Origin: an uncultured Pelagibacteraceae bacterium
Lineage (GTDB): Bacteria > Pseudomonadota > Alphaproteobacteria > Pelagibacterales > Pelagibacteraceae
Assembly (NCBI GenBank): GCA_902597865.1
Contig: CACJZL010000008.1
Span: 1-39,208 of the forward strand
Direction of reading: 5' to 3'
DNA: 39,208 bases
Part shown: positions 1-8,505 of the stretch, piece by piece
Layout: each line of letters opens with the position of its first letter
Position numbering within the stretch: the stretch's first letter is position 1
Made by a program: the position numbers and the translations under genes
The notes under the pieces: model-generated
The model's database searches: none
Told to the model about the DNA's origin: nothing
Seen by the model: only the letters and a program-made list of their open reading frames with translations

Positions 1-1263
1 TCCCCATCTTGAAACTTGTAATTTGCTTTCGCCAAATAATACTGGTAGATCCTCTGGGTCGAAGCCTAAAGATTTGATAACCATGTCAGCTTTCAGTTCG
101 AAATCGGAATTTTCTTGAATAATAGGTTTTCTTCTTCCACTTTCATCGGGATCTCCAAGTTTAATTTTATCTACTGAAACTTTTTCTATTTTGTTTTTAC
201 CTAAAAACTTTTTCGGACTCGATAACCAAACAAATTCAACGCCCTCTTCCTCAGCGTTTGCAACTTCTCTTGATGAACCTGGCATGTTTTCTTTATCTCT
301 TCTATATAAACATTTTACCGATTTGGCTTTCTGTCTTACGGCGGTTCTTACACAGTCCATTGCAGTATCACCACCCCCGATTACAATAACGTCTTTATCT
401 TTTGCATCCAGAGATCCATTGTCAAAGTTTTCAACTTTATCTCCTAAACCTTTTTTATTTGATGCAGTCAAGAATTCCATTGCAGGATAAATATTGTTTA
501 AATCACTACCTTCGATTTCAATTTCTCTTGGTTTATAAACTCCAGTAGAAATCAAAACAGCATCGTGTTTTTCTTTTAATTCACTTAATGAAGCATCTTT
601 TCCAACTTCGAAATTTAAAACGAATTTAATTCCACCATCCTGTAAAAGCTTTGTTCTTCTTTCGACAACATGTTTTTCCAATTTAAAATTCGGTATTCCG
701 TATATTAATAATCCACCAGCTCTATCATATCTATCGTAAATAGTTATTTGGTAACCCTTTTTTCTGAGCTGCTCGGCACAAGCCATACCCGCAGGTCCAG
801 ATCCAATGATTCCTATACTTTGGGTTAATTCCCTCTCAACTTTGATCGGCTTTATCCAACCCTTGTCCCAAGCATTGTCGGTTATAAATTTCTCAACAGA
901 TCCTATCGTTACCGTACCATGACCAGACTGTTCGATAACACAATTACCTTCACACAATCTATCTTGCGGACAAATTCTTCCGCAGACTTCTGGCATATTA
1001 TTTGTACTTTGAGATAAATTGTAAGCCTCTTCTAATCTTCCCTCCGCTGTAAGTTTTAACCAGTCTGGAATATTGTTACTTAAAGGACAGTGAACTTGGC
1101 AAAAAGGAACACCGCATTGAGAGCATCTGCTTGATTGTTCTTTCGCACCTTCATGAATAAACTCTTTATAAATTTCATTAAAATCCTCTTTACGGGAATC
1201 AGTTTTCCTTTTAGGTGGGTTCTGTTGACCTATTTCCACAAATTTGAGCATTTTTTCAGACAT
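1..1263 (-). CDS. gltD: Glutamate synthase small chain (NADPH), partial: 3' end beyond window
   Basis: This is the electron-input subunit of glutamate synthase, which passes NADPH electrons to the GltB large chain to convert glutamine and 2-oxoglutarate to two glutamates. The first 421 codons are visible; the usual length is about 470-480, so the C-terminus lies off the left edge. Visible are Cys47/50/55/59 and Cys94/98/104/108, the two iron-sulfur cysteine groups of the family, then an FAD dinucleotide fold (GSGPAG, about residue 150) and an NADPH fold (GGGDTAMD, about 295). The ATG start at 1263 gives MSEKMLKFVE. It is divergent from uppP across 178 bases. GltB is not in the window and presumably lies further left. 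Related GltD-like oxidoreductases exist, but the N-terminal cysteine pattern fits GltD. Confidence 0.93.
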   Translation of the reverse strand, partial: MSEKMLKFVEIGQQNPPKRKTDSRKEDFNEIYKEFIHEGAKEQSSRCSQCGVPFCQVHCPLSNNIPDWLKLTAEGRLEEAYNLSQSTNNMPEVCGRICPQDRLCEGNCVIEQSGHGTVTIGSVEKFITDNAWDKGWIKPIKVERELTQSIGIIGSGPAGMACAEQLRKKGYQITIYDRYDRAGGLLIYGIPNFKLEKHVVERRTKLLQDGGIKFVLNFEVGKDASLSELKEKHDAVLISTGVYKPREIEIEGSDLNNIYPAMEFLTASNKKGLGDKVENFDNGSLDAKDKDVIVIGGGDTAMDCVRTAVRQKAKSVKCLYRRDKENMPGSSREVANAEEEGVEFVWLSSPKKFLGKNKIEKVSVDKIKLGDPDESGRRKPIIQENSDFELKADMVIKSLGFDPEDLPVLFGESKLQVSRWG

Positions 1264-1372
1264 AGTGTGGTGGCTTATATATTATTAGACTGTTGAATTA
1301 AACGAAAAATAGGACAGTTATTATTACCTATATTTTAAAAAATTCACTGTTTTTGCTAGTTTTTTCCTGTTT

Positions 1373-1389
1373 TGCATACCTCATATGCA
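1373..1389. promoter_or_regulatory. Inverted repeat in the gltD/uppP divergent promoter region
   Basis: TGCATA and TATGCA are perfect complementary arms separated by five bases (CCTCA), in the 178-base gap between divergent gltD and uppP. The arm length and spacing look like a dimeric repressor/activator site rather than a terminator, because no U-run follows. The regulator is unknown and chance occurrence in AT-rich DNA is possible. Confidence 0.3.
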
Positions 1390-1441
1390 TTCATGTTATT
1401 GCTTTAATTTACCCCTAATTAGTTTAGTTAAATAATTAATA

Positions 1442-2206
1442 ATGGCGGAATTCATCGAAATTTTAATTTTATCAGCAATACAAGGGATATCTGAATTTAT
1501 TCCCGTGAGTTCCTCTGCTCACTTATACTTAATGTCTGAAGTACAAAATTTTGAGATAAAGTCTCTTTTGACTGATGTTTCTCTTCATCTAGGATCACTA
1601 TTAGCAATACTATTTTATTTTAGAGATGATTTTTTAAAATTATTCAAAGATCAAAAATTACTTAAATTATTAATTTTTGGATCTCTACCTTTAATTATAG
1701 TTGGTTTCTTTGTATTCAAAACCGGCTTAATTAATTATTTTAGAAGCATTGAAATAATAGCATGGACTACAGTAATTTTTGCAATCTTTTTATATATTGC
1801 TGATAAATTTTCTGTAAGAAAAAAAATTGATACAGATTTAAATTTAAGGGCAATACTTGCTATTGGCATTTTTCAAGTGCTTGCATTAATTCCAGGAGTA
1901 AGTAGAGCTGGAATTGTTATTACTGCTGGTAGATTACTCAACTTTGATCGATACGATTCAGCCAAAATTTCATTTTTTCTCTCTGTGCCAGCAATCGCCG
2001 GTGCAAGTTTTTTAAACTTAAAAGAATTAACTTTTACAAATATTGAAGTAAATTTAATTGTTTTGTTTGCGGTCATCTGTTCTTTTATTTTCTCATATAT
2101 CACAATTAAATATTTTTTAATTTTTGTTAAAAAATTTAGTATGAATTTTTTTGTAATCTATAGGGTTTGCTTAGGATTAGTCTTATTTTGGTTTATCTAT
2201 ACTTGA
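1442..2206 (+). CDS. uppP: Undecaprenyl-diphosphatase (BacA/UppP family)
   Basis: This integral membrane phosphatase of 254 residues recycles undecaprenyl pyrophosphate to the monophosphate lipid carrier used for peptidoglycan synthesis. The first family motif is clear (QGISEF, then PVSSSAHL, carrying the conserved Glu and His around residues 15-28). The second motif reads PGVSRAG near residue 155; the Ser-Arg pair is kept, but the second Ser of the usual PGxSRS is Ala. Several long hydrophobic segments are consistent with a polytopic membrane protein. It starts at ATG 1442. Its last 24 bases overlap the convergent DMT transporter gene. Confidence 0.9.
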   Translation: MAEFIEILILSAIQGISEFIPVSSSAHLYLMSEVQNFEIKSLLTDVSLHLGSLLAILFYFRDDFLKLFKDQKLLKLLIFGSLPLIIVGFFVFKTGLINYFRSIEIIAWTTVIFAIFLYIADKFSVRKKIDTDLNLRAILAIGIFQVLALIPGVSRAGIVITAGRLLNFDRYDSAKISFFLSVPAIAGASFLNLKELTFTNIEVNLIVLFAVICSFIFSYITIKYFLIFVKKFSMNFFVIYRVCLGLVLFWFIYT

Positions 2207-3088
2207 TCGTTTAAATTCTGGCATCAATTGTGACAGCAAAACTCCAGCAAGAATAAATAAACATCCTAAAATATTATCTATGTTTAAAATTTGATTTAGT
2301 ATAATCCAAGCTGCTATTGTTGCAAAAACACCCTCTAATGAATAAATTATTGCTGCTGGTGCGGGACTAATGTTTTTTTGTGCATAAATTTGTAAAACAA
2401 AGGCAAATCCACCAGATAATACGCCTGCATAAAGAATTTCATATGTCTCGGATAAAATATTTGAAATTGTAAAAGTCTCGTAAACTAATCCAATAAAAAT
2501 TGATAAAATTGATACTATTAAAGTTTGAATAAGACCAACTGTGACTGGTAAATCAAATTTTTCTACCAGTTGACCGATAAAAATAATGTGTAAACTCCAA
2601 AACAAAGCGCATATCAATACTAATATGTCTCCTTTTCTAACTGATGCGTCGTAAAAATTTGTTAACAAATATCCTCCTACTACACACAACAAAACAGATG
2701 GCCAAACACTCCAATGAACCTTTTTTCGATAAAGAATATAAAGAACAAATGGTACTAAAGGTACATAAAAAATTGTAAAGAAAGCTGCATTAGCTACATC
2801 AGTATAAAGAAGCGCAACTTGTTGTAATGCAGAGGCTAAGAATAAAAATATACCTATAGAGATTGAGAGATATAGAAAATTTCTTCTATCTTTATTAAAT
2901 TCATTAAAAAATTTATTTTTTTCAATTACAAAAAAAAAAGGAACCAGCGCAAGAAAACCAACAAAAAATCTCACTCCATTAAATGTGAAAGGCCCAATTT
3001 CATCCATCCCTGTGTCTTGCGCAATAAACGTGGTACCCCAGATTAGACAACAAACAAACGCACTTATAAGTGACAGTCTTTTTGACAT
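2183..3088 (-). CDS. DMT-superfamily (EamA) transporter
   Basis: This polytopic membrane protein of 301 residues has the two-repeat layout of EamA/RhaT-type exporters: about ten hydrophobic segments, an N-terminal CCLIWGTTFIAQD signature, and a repeat-2 SLEGVFATIAAWIILNQ stretch near residue 250. Such proteins move small metabolites such as amino acids; the substrate cannot be read from sequence. Only seven bases separate its start from the stop of the upstream E2 gene, so it is probably cotranscribed with the pyruvate dehydrogenase genes. The 3' end overlaps uppP on the other strand by 24 bases. Confidence 0.85.
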   Translation of the reverse strand: MSKRLSLISAFVCCLIWGTTFIAQDTGMDEIGPFTFNGVRFFVGFLALVPFFFVIEKNKFFNEFNKDRRNFLYLSISIGIFLFLASALQQVALLYTDVANAAFFTIFYVPLVPFVLYILYRKKVHWSVWPSVLLCVVGGYLLTNFYDASVRKGDILVLICALFWSLHIIFIGQLVEKFDLPVTVGLIQTLIVSILSIFIGLVYETFTISNILSETYEILYAGVLSGGFAFVLQIYAQKNISPAPAAIIYSLEGVFATIAAWIILNQILNIDNILGCLFILAGVLLSQLMPEFKRSSIDKPK

Positions 3089-3095
3089 TAGTTAA

Positions 3096-3992
3096 TTATA
3101 TTGAGAGGTTGTAGGCAAAATTTTTACCAAGGTTTTCTTTAATCTCATTACAAAATCTTGCAGCATCTGCTCCATTAATAATTCTGTGATCATAGGATAA
3201 TGACAGTGGAAGTATAAGTTTCTCGCTTTTATCTTTTTGAAATATTTTTCCTATTCCTAATATGGCTACCTCAGGAGGGTTTATTATGGGTGTAAAAAAT
3301 GTTCCACCTATTCCTCCAAGACTAGTGATAGTTATTGAACCACCTTGAAATTCTTTTTTATCAATTTTTAGATTTCTACATTTATCACTTACTTCTTTTA
3401 ATATTTGCGATAAGTCAGATATCTTAAATTTATCGGCATCTCTTATTTTAGGAACCATGAGACCATGTGGAGTGTCTACTGCAATACCGATATGAAAATA
3501 TTTTTTTAATATTATTTGATAATTTTCCTCGTCTTTTATAGATGAATTGAAGATTGGATATTTCATCATACTTTTCACCAATGCCTTAATTATAAAAGCA
3601 AGTGGGGTAATTTTCTTTTGCTCACCTGTGTAACCATCCTTTAAATTTTTACGGAAGTTTTCAAGTTCAGTAACATCAGCTTCATCATGATGTGTAACAT
3701 GTGGAATAGTTCTCCAAGATTCGGATAACAACGGTGCCGCAAGCCTTTTTACTCTTGGCATTTCAACAATTTCTATTTCGCCAAATTCAGAGTGATCAAC
3801 TAAGTTTTTTTTAGGTTCTGGTTTTTGGGTTTCTCCTACTGGTATACTCTTTTTAGAATTTTTTATAAAATTTTTAACATCTTCCTCTGTTATTCTCCCG
3901 TTTCTTTCAGACCCTTTTAAGTTAGATATATCAGCACCTAATTCACGTGCAAATTTTCTTACTTTTGGAGTAGCAAGTATTCTATTAATCAT
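3096..3992 (-). CDS. aceF: Pyruvate dehydrogenase E2 (dihydrolipoamide acetyltransferase), lacking a lipoyl domain
   Basis: This is the acetyltransferase core of the pyruvate dehydrogenase complex, taking acetyl from a lipoyl arm to CoA. At 298 residues it is much shorter than usual (400-630) because it begins directly with the peripheral subunit-binding domain (about 1-43, ATPKVRKFARELGADI...GRITEEDV). The linker is followed by the catalytic domain (about 75-298). The trimer-site Ser region (TITSLGGIGG) and the catalytic His in SYDHRIINGADAARF are present. The Asp of the usual DHRxxDG is Asn here; my recollection is that Asn also occurs in some E2p enzymes. No lipoyl domain is encoded; it is on the adjacent E1 gene, two bases upstream. 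ATG start at 3992. Confidence 0.9.
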   Translation of the reverse strand: MINRILATPKVRKFARELGADISNLKGSERNGRITEEDVKNFIKNSKKSIPVGETQKPEPKKNLVDHSEFGEIEIVEMPRVKRLAAPLLSESWRTIPHVTHHDEADVTELENFRKNLKDGYTGEQKKITPLAFIIKALVKSMMKYPIFNSSIKDEENYQIILKKYFHIGIAVDTPHGLMVPKIRDADKFKISDLSQILKEVSDKCRNLKIDKKEFQGGSITITSLGGIGGTFFTPIINPPEVAILGIGKIFQKDKSEKLILPLSLSYDHRIINGADAARFCNEIKENLGKNFAYNLSI

Positions 3993-3994
3993 AA

Positions 3995-6900
3995 TTATAA
4001 TTTTGTAGGTATGGGTTTATTTTTATCAATATTATATTTCTTAATCGCTTGTTCTGCATATTTTGAGGGGATTAATTGTTCTTTCGCTAAAACACTTAAA
4101 GCATAAGTAACGATATATTTTTTATCCACCTCAAAGAAATTTCTCAGTTTTTCTCTACTATCACTTCTTCCATATCCATCTGTCCCTAGTGAATAAAAAC
4201 TTTTGTTAGTAAAAGGTCTTATTTGATCTGATGTAATTCTCATATAGTCTGATGCAGCCAATATAGGGCCTTCGGCATCTTTTAAACAATTTTCAACATA
4301 TGTTTTTTTAGGTTTTTCATTTGGATTTAAAAGATTAAATCTCTCGACTTCCATACCGTCCTTTCTTAATTCATTAAAACTTGTTACACTCCACACATCG
4401 CAATCAATTTTAAAATCTTTGTCTAATATGTCTGCCGCCCGCATCATTTCTCTTAAAATAGTTCCAGATCCTAATAGTTGAATTTTTGTTTTTTTGTTTT
4501 TTGAAATTTGTTTAATCTTATACATTCCTTTTAAGATTGCTTCTTCAATATTTTTATCTTTTGGAATTGCTGGATGCGGATAATTTTCATTCATTGTTGT
4601 AATATAATAAAAAACATTTTCCTTTTTTTCATACATTCTTCTTAAACCATCTCTGAATATTACAGCTAACTCATAAGCAAAGGTTGGGTCATATGAAACA
4701 CAATTTGGTATTGTGGAAGCAAGTAGATGGCTATGTCCATCTTGATGTTGTAATCCTTCTCCAGCCAAAGTTGTTCTCCCAGATGTAGCGCCTATAAGAA
4801 ATCCTCTTGCCTGACTATCACCTGCGGCCCAGGCGAAATCACCAACTCTTTGAAAACCAAACATTGAATAGAACAAATATATTGGAATCATTTCTATATC
4901 ATGATTAGTGTATGATGTTCCTGCTGCTATCCAAGATGACATGGAACCAGCCTCCGTTATTCCCTCCTCTAACACCTGTCCTGATTTATCTTCCCTGTAA
5001 GATGAAAGTAGTTTCGAGTCCACAGGTTCATACTTTTGACCTTCATGCGCGTAAATACCAATTTTTTGAAAAAAGCCCTCCATACCAAACGTTCTAGCCT
5101 CGTCAGGAATTATAGGAACTAATTTAGGTGAAACATTTTTATCTCTTAAGAGGTTTGTTAACATTCTAACCAGTGCCATAGTCGTCGACATTTCTTTAGT
5201 ACCTGTCGATTGTTTCATCACATCGAAGATATCTTTTGGAGGAACTTTAATTGATTTGGCAAAAGATGATCTTTCAGGAATGAAACCTCCAAGTTGAAGT
5301 CTTCTCTCTTTTAAATATTTTATTTCTTGTGAGTCCTCTTTTGGTCTGTAGTACTCAATATTTTTTACCTGCTCGTCAGTTAAAGGAACATCAAATCGAT
5401 CTCTGTAATAAAGTAAATCTTCTACGTCCAATTTTTTTTGTTGATGAGTGGTATTAATACTTTCCCCAGATTTACCCATTCCATAACCTTTGATAGTTTT
5501 GGCAATGATCACTGTTGGACTACCTTTGTTTTCTACTGCTCTATGGTAAGCTGAATACACTTTGTGTGGATCATGGCCTCCTCGATTAAGCTTCCATATA
5601 TCTCTATCGGTTAAGCTTGAGACCATTTCTTTTAATTCTTTGTATTTTCCAAAAAATTTGTCTCTTACATATGCGCCGCCCTTCGCCTTAAATGCTTGAT
5701 ACTCACCATCAACAGCTTCATTCATTCTTTTTACCAATAAACCTGTTTTATCTTTTGCTAATAATTGGTCCCAGTAAGATCCCCATATCACCTTTAACAC
5801 GTTCCAACCGGCTCCTCTAAAAATTCCCTCAAGTTCCTGAATTATCTTTCCATTGCCTCTAACGGGTCCATCTAATCTTTGAAGATTGCAGTTAACCACA
5901 AATATTAGGTTGTCTAATTTTTCCCTGGATGCTAATCCAATTGCACCTAAAGACTCTGGTTCATCCATTTCCCCATCTCCTAAAAAGGCCCAAACTTTTC
6001 TATTCTCATCTTTAATCAAACCTCTATTAATTAAATATTTCATAAATCTTGCTTGGTAGATCGCTAACATTGGGCCAAGACCCATTGATACAGTTGGAAA
6101 CTGCCAATAGTTCGGCATCAGCCAAGGATGAGGATAAGAGGATAAACCACCTGGTAGGACTTCTTGTCTAAACGAGTCTAGTTGTTTCTCAGTTAATCTT
6201 CCCTCTAAAAAAGATCTTGCATAAATTCCAGGAGCACTATGACCTTGGAAATATATTAAATCTCCACCAAACTTATTATTTTTTGCTCTCCAAAAATGAT
6301 TCATACCAACGTCATATAATGTTGCAGCTGAGGCAAAGGTTCCTATATGACCGCCAAGATCAGGGTTTTTTTTATTAGCTCTTACAACCATAGCAGCTGC
6401 GTTCCACCTAATTAAAGATCTTATTTTTCTTTCAATGTTTTGATCCCCTGGAGATTTTTTATCCTCTTCAGGAGGAATAGTATTTATGTAAGGTGTATTT
6501 CGAGATAAGACTAAATCTGAGCCTTCTTTATAAGAATGCTCAATTAATTGTTTTATTAAATATTGAGCTCTTTCTTTACCATCATTTTGAAGAACTGCAG
6601 ATAAAGACTCTAGCCACTCTTTAGTTTCAGTTGGATCTAGATCATTGCCATCAGATATTATTTCAATATTTCTGGTTGGTTTCTTTTTCTCTTGTCTTAT
6701 ATTTTGTGTTTCAACAATTTTTTCTTGTTCTACTCTTTGAGATTTTTCAGCGTCTACAATTATTTTTTCAGTATCTTTAGGAATATCTAAATTTTTGACT
6801 TCTTTTTTTTCAGGTTCGGGTTTTTTTTCAGAGGCAGATTGAATTTCTACTAGTTTATCTCCCTTTGACACTTTATCACCAACTTTTACTAAAATTTTTA

Positions 6901-7066
6901 AAACATCGCCCTCTTCGGTGCTTGGAACCTCTACACTTGATTTATCACTTTCAAGAGTAACAATAGAATCGTTTTTTTGAATTTTTTGACCCTCTTTTAC
7001 GAGAACTTCTATGATTTCTACGTTATCAAAATCTCCTATATCTGGTACTAGAATATCTTTTTTCAT
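3995..7066 (-). CDS. aceE: Pyruvate dehydrogenase E1, homodimeric type, with fused N-terminal lipoyl domain
   Basis: This is the thiamine-diphosphate-dependent decarboxylase of the pyruvate dehydrogenase complex, 1023 residues against about 890 for ordinary AceE. The extra N-terminus is a complete lipoyl domain: residues 1-77 with the lipoylation motif ESDKSS (Lys42). A charged, flexible linker (about 78-135) follows, then a full homodimeric E1. The TPP-binding region is FLGDGEMDEPES with the downstream NCNLQRLDG about 30 residues later. Further E1 landmarks such as GHSAPGIYARSFLEGRLTE and LAGEGLQHQDGHSH are present. It is the first gene of the E1-E2-transporter operon. Lipoyl domains normally sit on E2, so the swinging arm here is presumably donated in trans from E1. 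E3 is not in the window. Confidence 0.95.
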   Translation of the reverse strand: MKKDILVPDIGDFDNVEIIEVLVKEGQKIQKNDSIVTLESDKSSVEVPSTEEGDVLKILVKVGDKVSKGDKLVEIQSASEKKPEPEKKEVKNLDIPKDTEKIIVDAEKSQRVEQEKIVETQNIRQEKKKPTRNIEIISDGNDLDPTETKEWLESLSAVLQNDGKERAQYLIKQLIEHSYKEGSDLVLSRNTPYINTIPPEEDKKSPGDQNIERKIRSLIRWNAAAMVVRANKKNPDLGGHIGTFASAATLYDVGMNHFWRAKNNKFGGDLIYFQGHSAPGIYARSFLEGRLTEKQLDSFRQEVLPGGLSSYPHPWLMPNYWQFPTVSMGLGPMLAIYQARFMKYLINRGLIKDENRKVWAFLGDGEMDEPESLGAIGLASREKLDNLIFVVNCNLQRLDGPVRGNGKIIQELEGIFRGAGWNVLKVIWGSYWDQLLAKDKTGLLVKRMNEAVDGEYQAFKAKGGAYVRDKFFGKYKELKEMVSSLTDRDIWKLNRGGHDPHKVYSAYHRAVENKGSPTVIIAKTIKGYGMGKSGESINTTHQQKKLDVEDLLYYRDRFDVPLTDEQVKNIEYYRPKEDSQEIKYLKERRLQLGGFIPERSSFAKSIKVPPKDIFDVMKQSTGTKEMSTTMALVRMLTNLLRDKNVSPKLVPIIPDEARTFGMEGFFQKIGIYAHEGQKYEPVDSKLLSSYREDKSGQVLEEGITEAGSMSSWIAAGTSYTNHDIEMIPIYLFYSMFGFQRVGDFAWAAGDSQARGFLIGATSGRTTLAGEGLQHQDGHSHLLASTIPNCVSYDPTFAYELAVIFRDGLRRMYEKKENVFYYITTMNENYPHPAIPKDKNIEEAILKGMYKIKQISKNKKTKIQLLGSGTILREMMRAADILDKDFKIDCDVWSVTSFNELRKDGMEVERFNLLNPNEKPKKTYVENCLKDAEGPILAASDYMRITSDQIRPFTNKSFYSLGTDGYGRSDSREKLRNFFEVDKKYIVTYALSVLAKEQLIPSKYAEQAIKKYNIDKNKPIPTKL

Positions 7067-7254
7067 CTATATTTTTTAAAGATCAATATTTTAACATATT
7101 TATATCTTTTTTTCGTCATCCTAAAATGAGTTAATTAGCATATGTTAAAAATATTTATTAATTTTGTTAAGAAAAAGCCTAATTATAAAAATTTAGACGC
7201 AAAAATTTGGATACAAAATATCATTCTAAATAAATATTATAAATCACTCAAATA

Positions 7255-8361
7255 TTAATCTTTTTCTATACACATCGAAATTCCCATCCCCCCTCCGATA
7301 CATAGTGTTGCCAAACCTTTTTTTCCATTAATTTTTTTTAATTCATTAAGAAGTGTAACAACAATTCTTGCTCCAGAAGCTCCTATAGGATGACCAAGTG
7401 CTATTGCCCCACCATTCACATTTACTTTTTCTTTTGGGAGTTTTAATTCTTTAATTACTGCAATACTTTGCGCAGCGAAAGCCTCATTTATTTCAATTAA
7501 GTCCAAATCTTTTATGTTCCATTTTGCTATTTCAAGAGCTTTGTTTGAAGATGGGATTGGCCCTAACCCCATTATTGATGGATCAACACCACAGGTTGCC
7601 CAAGATGCAATCTTTCCTAATATTTCTAAATTATATTTTTCAGCTAATTCTCTTTTAGTTAAAACTACTGCAGCTGCTCCATCATTAATGCCAGATGAAT
7701 TTCCTGGAGTGACAGTTCCATTTTCTTTGAAAACAGAATTTAACTTCGAAAGATCATTTATTGTAATCCCATTTCTTGGATGTTCATCGATATCGTCATT
7801 AATAATTTCATCATCAAATTTTTTTTTGTTTATTGCTATATTTGCTTTCTGTTGAGATTGAAGTGCAAATTCGTCTTGTTCTTGTCTTGATATATTATAT
7901 TTTGCAGCAACATTTTCAGCTGTAACACCCATATGATAATTATAAAAAGCATCCGTCAAACCATCTTTCATCATTTGATCTTGAATTGAATTAGTCATAC
8001 TTTCTTGACCACCGGCAATTATAAAATTTGCAGAACTTGTTAGTATTGATTGATATCCATTTACAATTGATCGTAGTCCAGATCCACACACCTGGTTTAT
8101 AATTATTGCAGTTTTTTCTTTTGGAATTCCAGAATTTATAGCTGCTTGCCTTGCTGGATTTTGTCCACATGATCCTGTCAAAACTTGTCCTAATATTACC
8201 TCGTCAATTTCATCCACCTTTAACTTGGTCTTTTTAATTAAACTTTTAATTACCAACGATCCTAGGTTATGAGCCTGGAGATCTTTATAAATACCTTTAT
8301 ATCTTCCTATGGCTGATCTTTGAGCTGCAACAAAAACAATGTCTTTAGAATTTTTTGACAT
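7255..8361 (-). CDS. Acetyl-CoA acetyltransferase (thiolase), shortened loop domain
   Basis: This is a thiolase-family enzyme forming or cleaving acetoacetyl/3-ketoacyl-CoA. The catalytic residues are all present: nucleophile Cys92 in NQVCGSGLR, the His in GHPIGASGAR (about 324) and the second Cys in CIGGGMG (about 354). It has 368 residues where biosynthetic thiolases have about 390. The shortage is localised: after GGQESM (about 120) the usual 15-20 residue stretch before MxxDGL is missing, and after FDDEI (about 185) roughly a dozen residues before DEHPR are missing. Both gaps keep frame and lie in the loop domain used for tetramerisation and CoA binding. It may be phaA/atoB-like or a fadA-type enzyme; the chain length is not determinable. 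Confidence 0.9.
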   Translation of the reverse strand: MSKNSKDIVFVAAQRSAIGRYKGIYKDLQAHNLGSLVIKSLIKKTKLKVDEIDEVILGQVLTGSCGQNPARQAAINSGIPKEKTAIIINQVCGSGLRSIVNGYQSILTSSANFIIAGGQESMTNSIQDQMMKDGLTDAFYNYHMGVTAENVAAKYNISRQEQDEFALQSQQKANIAINKKKFDDEIINDDIDEHPRNGITINDLSKLNSVFKENGTVTPGNSSGINDGAAAVVLTKRELAEKYNLEILGKIASWATCGVDPSIMGLGPIPSSNKALEIAKWNIKDLDLIEINEAFAAQSIAVIKELKLPKEKVNVNGGAIALGHPIGASGARIVVTLLNELKKINGKKGLATLCIGGGMGISMCIEKD

Positions 8362-8424
8362 TAATATAGAATAATTATTTATTTAAAAATTACATTATTA
8401 AATATGATTTTTTTTTATAATTCA

Positions 8425-8501
8425 GCGCCTGTAGCTCAACTGGATAGAGCGCTTGGCTACGGACCAGGAGGTTCTGGGTTCGACTCCTAGCAGGCGCACC
8501 A
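8425..8501 (+). tRNA. tRNA-Arg (anticodon ACG)
   Basis: A cloverleaf can be drawn by eye. The seven-pair acceptor stem is perfect (GCGCCTG 8425-8431 with CAGGCGC 8491-8497), followed by discriminator A and an encoded CCA (8499-8501). The D-arm has AGCTCAACTGGATAGAGC. The anticodon loop CTACGGA gives ACG, read as ICG after deamination. The T-loop is GTTCGACTC. At 77 bases the length is normal. It stands between the divergent thiolase and the thioesterase gene. Confidence 0.97.
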
Positions 8502-8505
8502 AATT

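Noticed and set aside
191..490. Plus-strand open frame inside gltD
   Set aside because: It is the shadow of gltD, which has clear iron-sulfur and dinucleotide motifs on the minus strand; the plus-strand translation looks like low-complexity Ser/Pro/Leu.
1264..1441. Riboswitch in the gltD leader
   Set aside because: I looked for glycine-, SAM- or glutamine-type conserved cores and saw none; only the short TGCATA/TATGCA repeat stands out.
7142..7258. 38-codon plus-strand frame between aceE and the thiolase
   Set aside because: No ribosome-binding site, no recognisable motif, and it overlaps the thiolase stop; AT-rich gaps give such Lys/Asn/Ile frames by chance.
7255..8361. Frameshift or pseudogene explanation for the short thiolase
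   Set aside because: The frame is open throughout, all catalytic residues are present, and both apparent gaps preserve frame and sit in variable loops.
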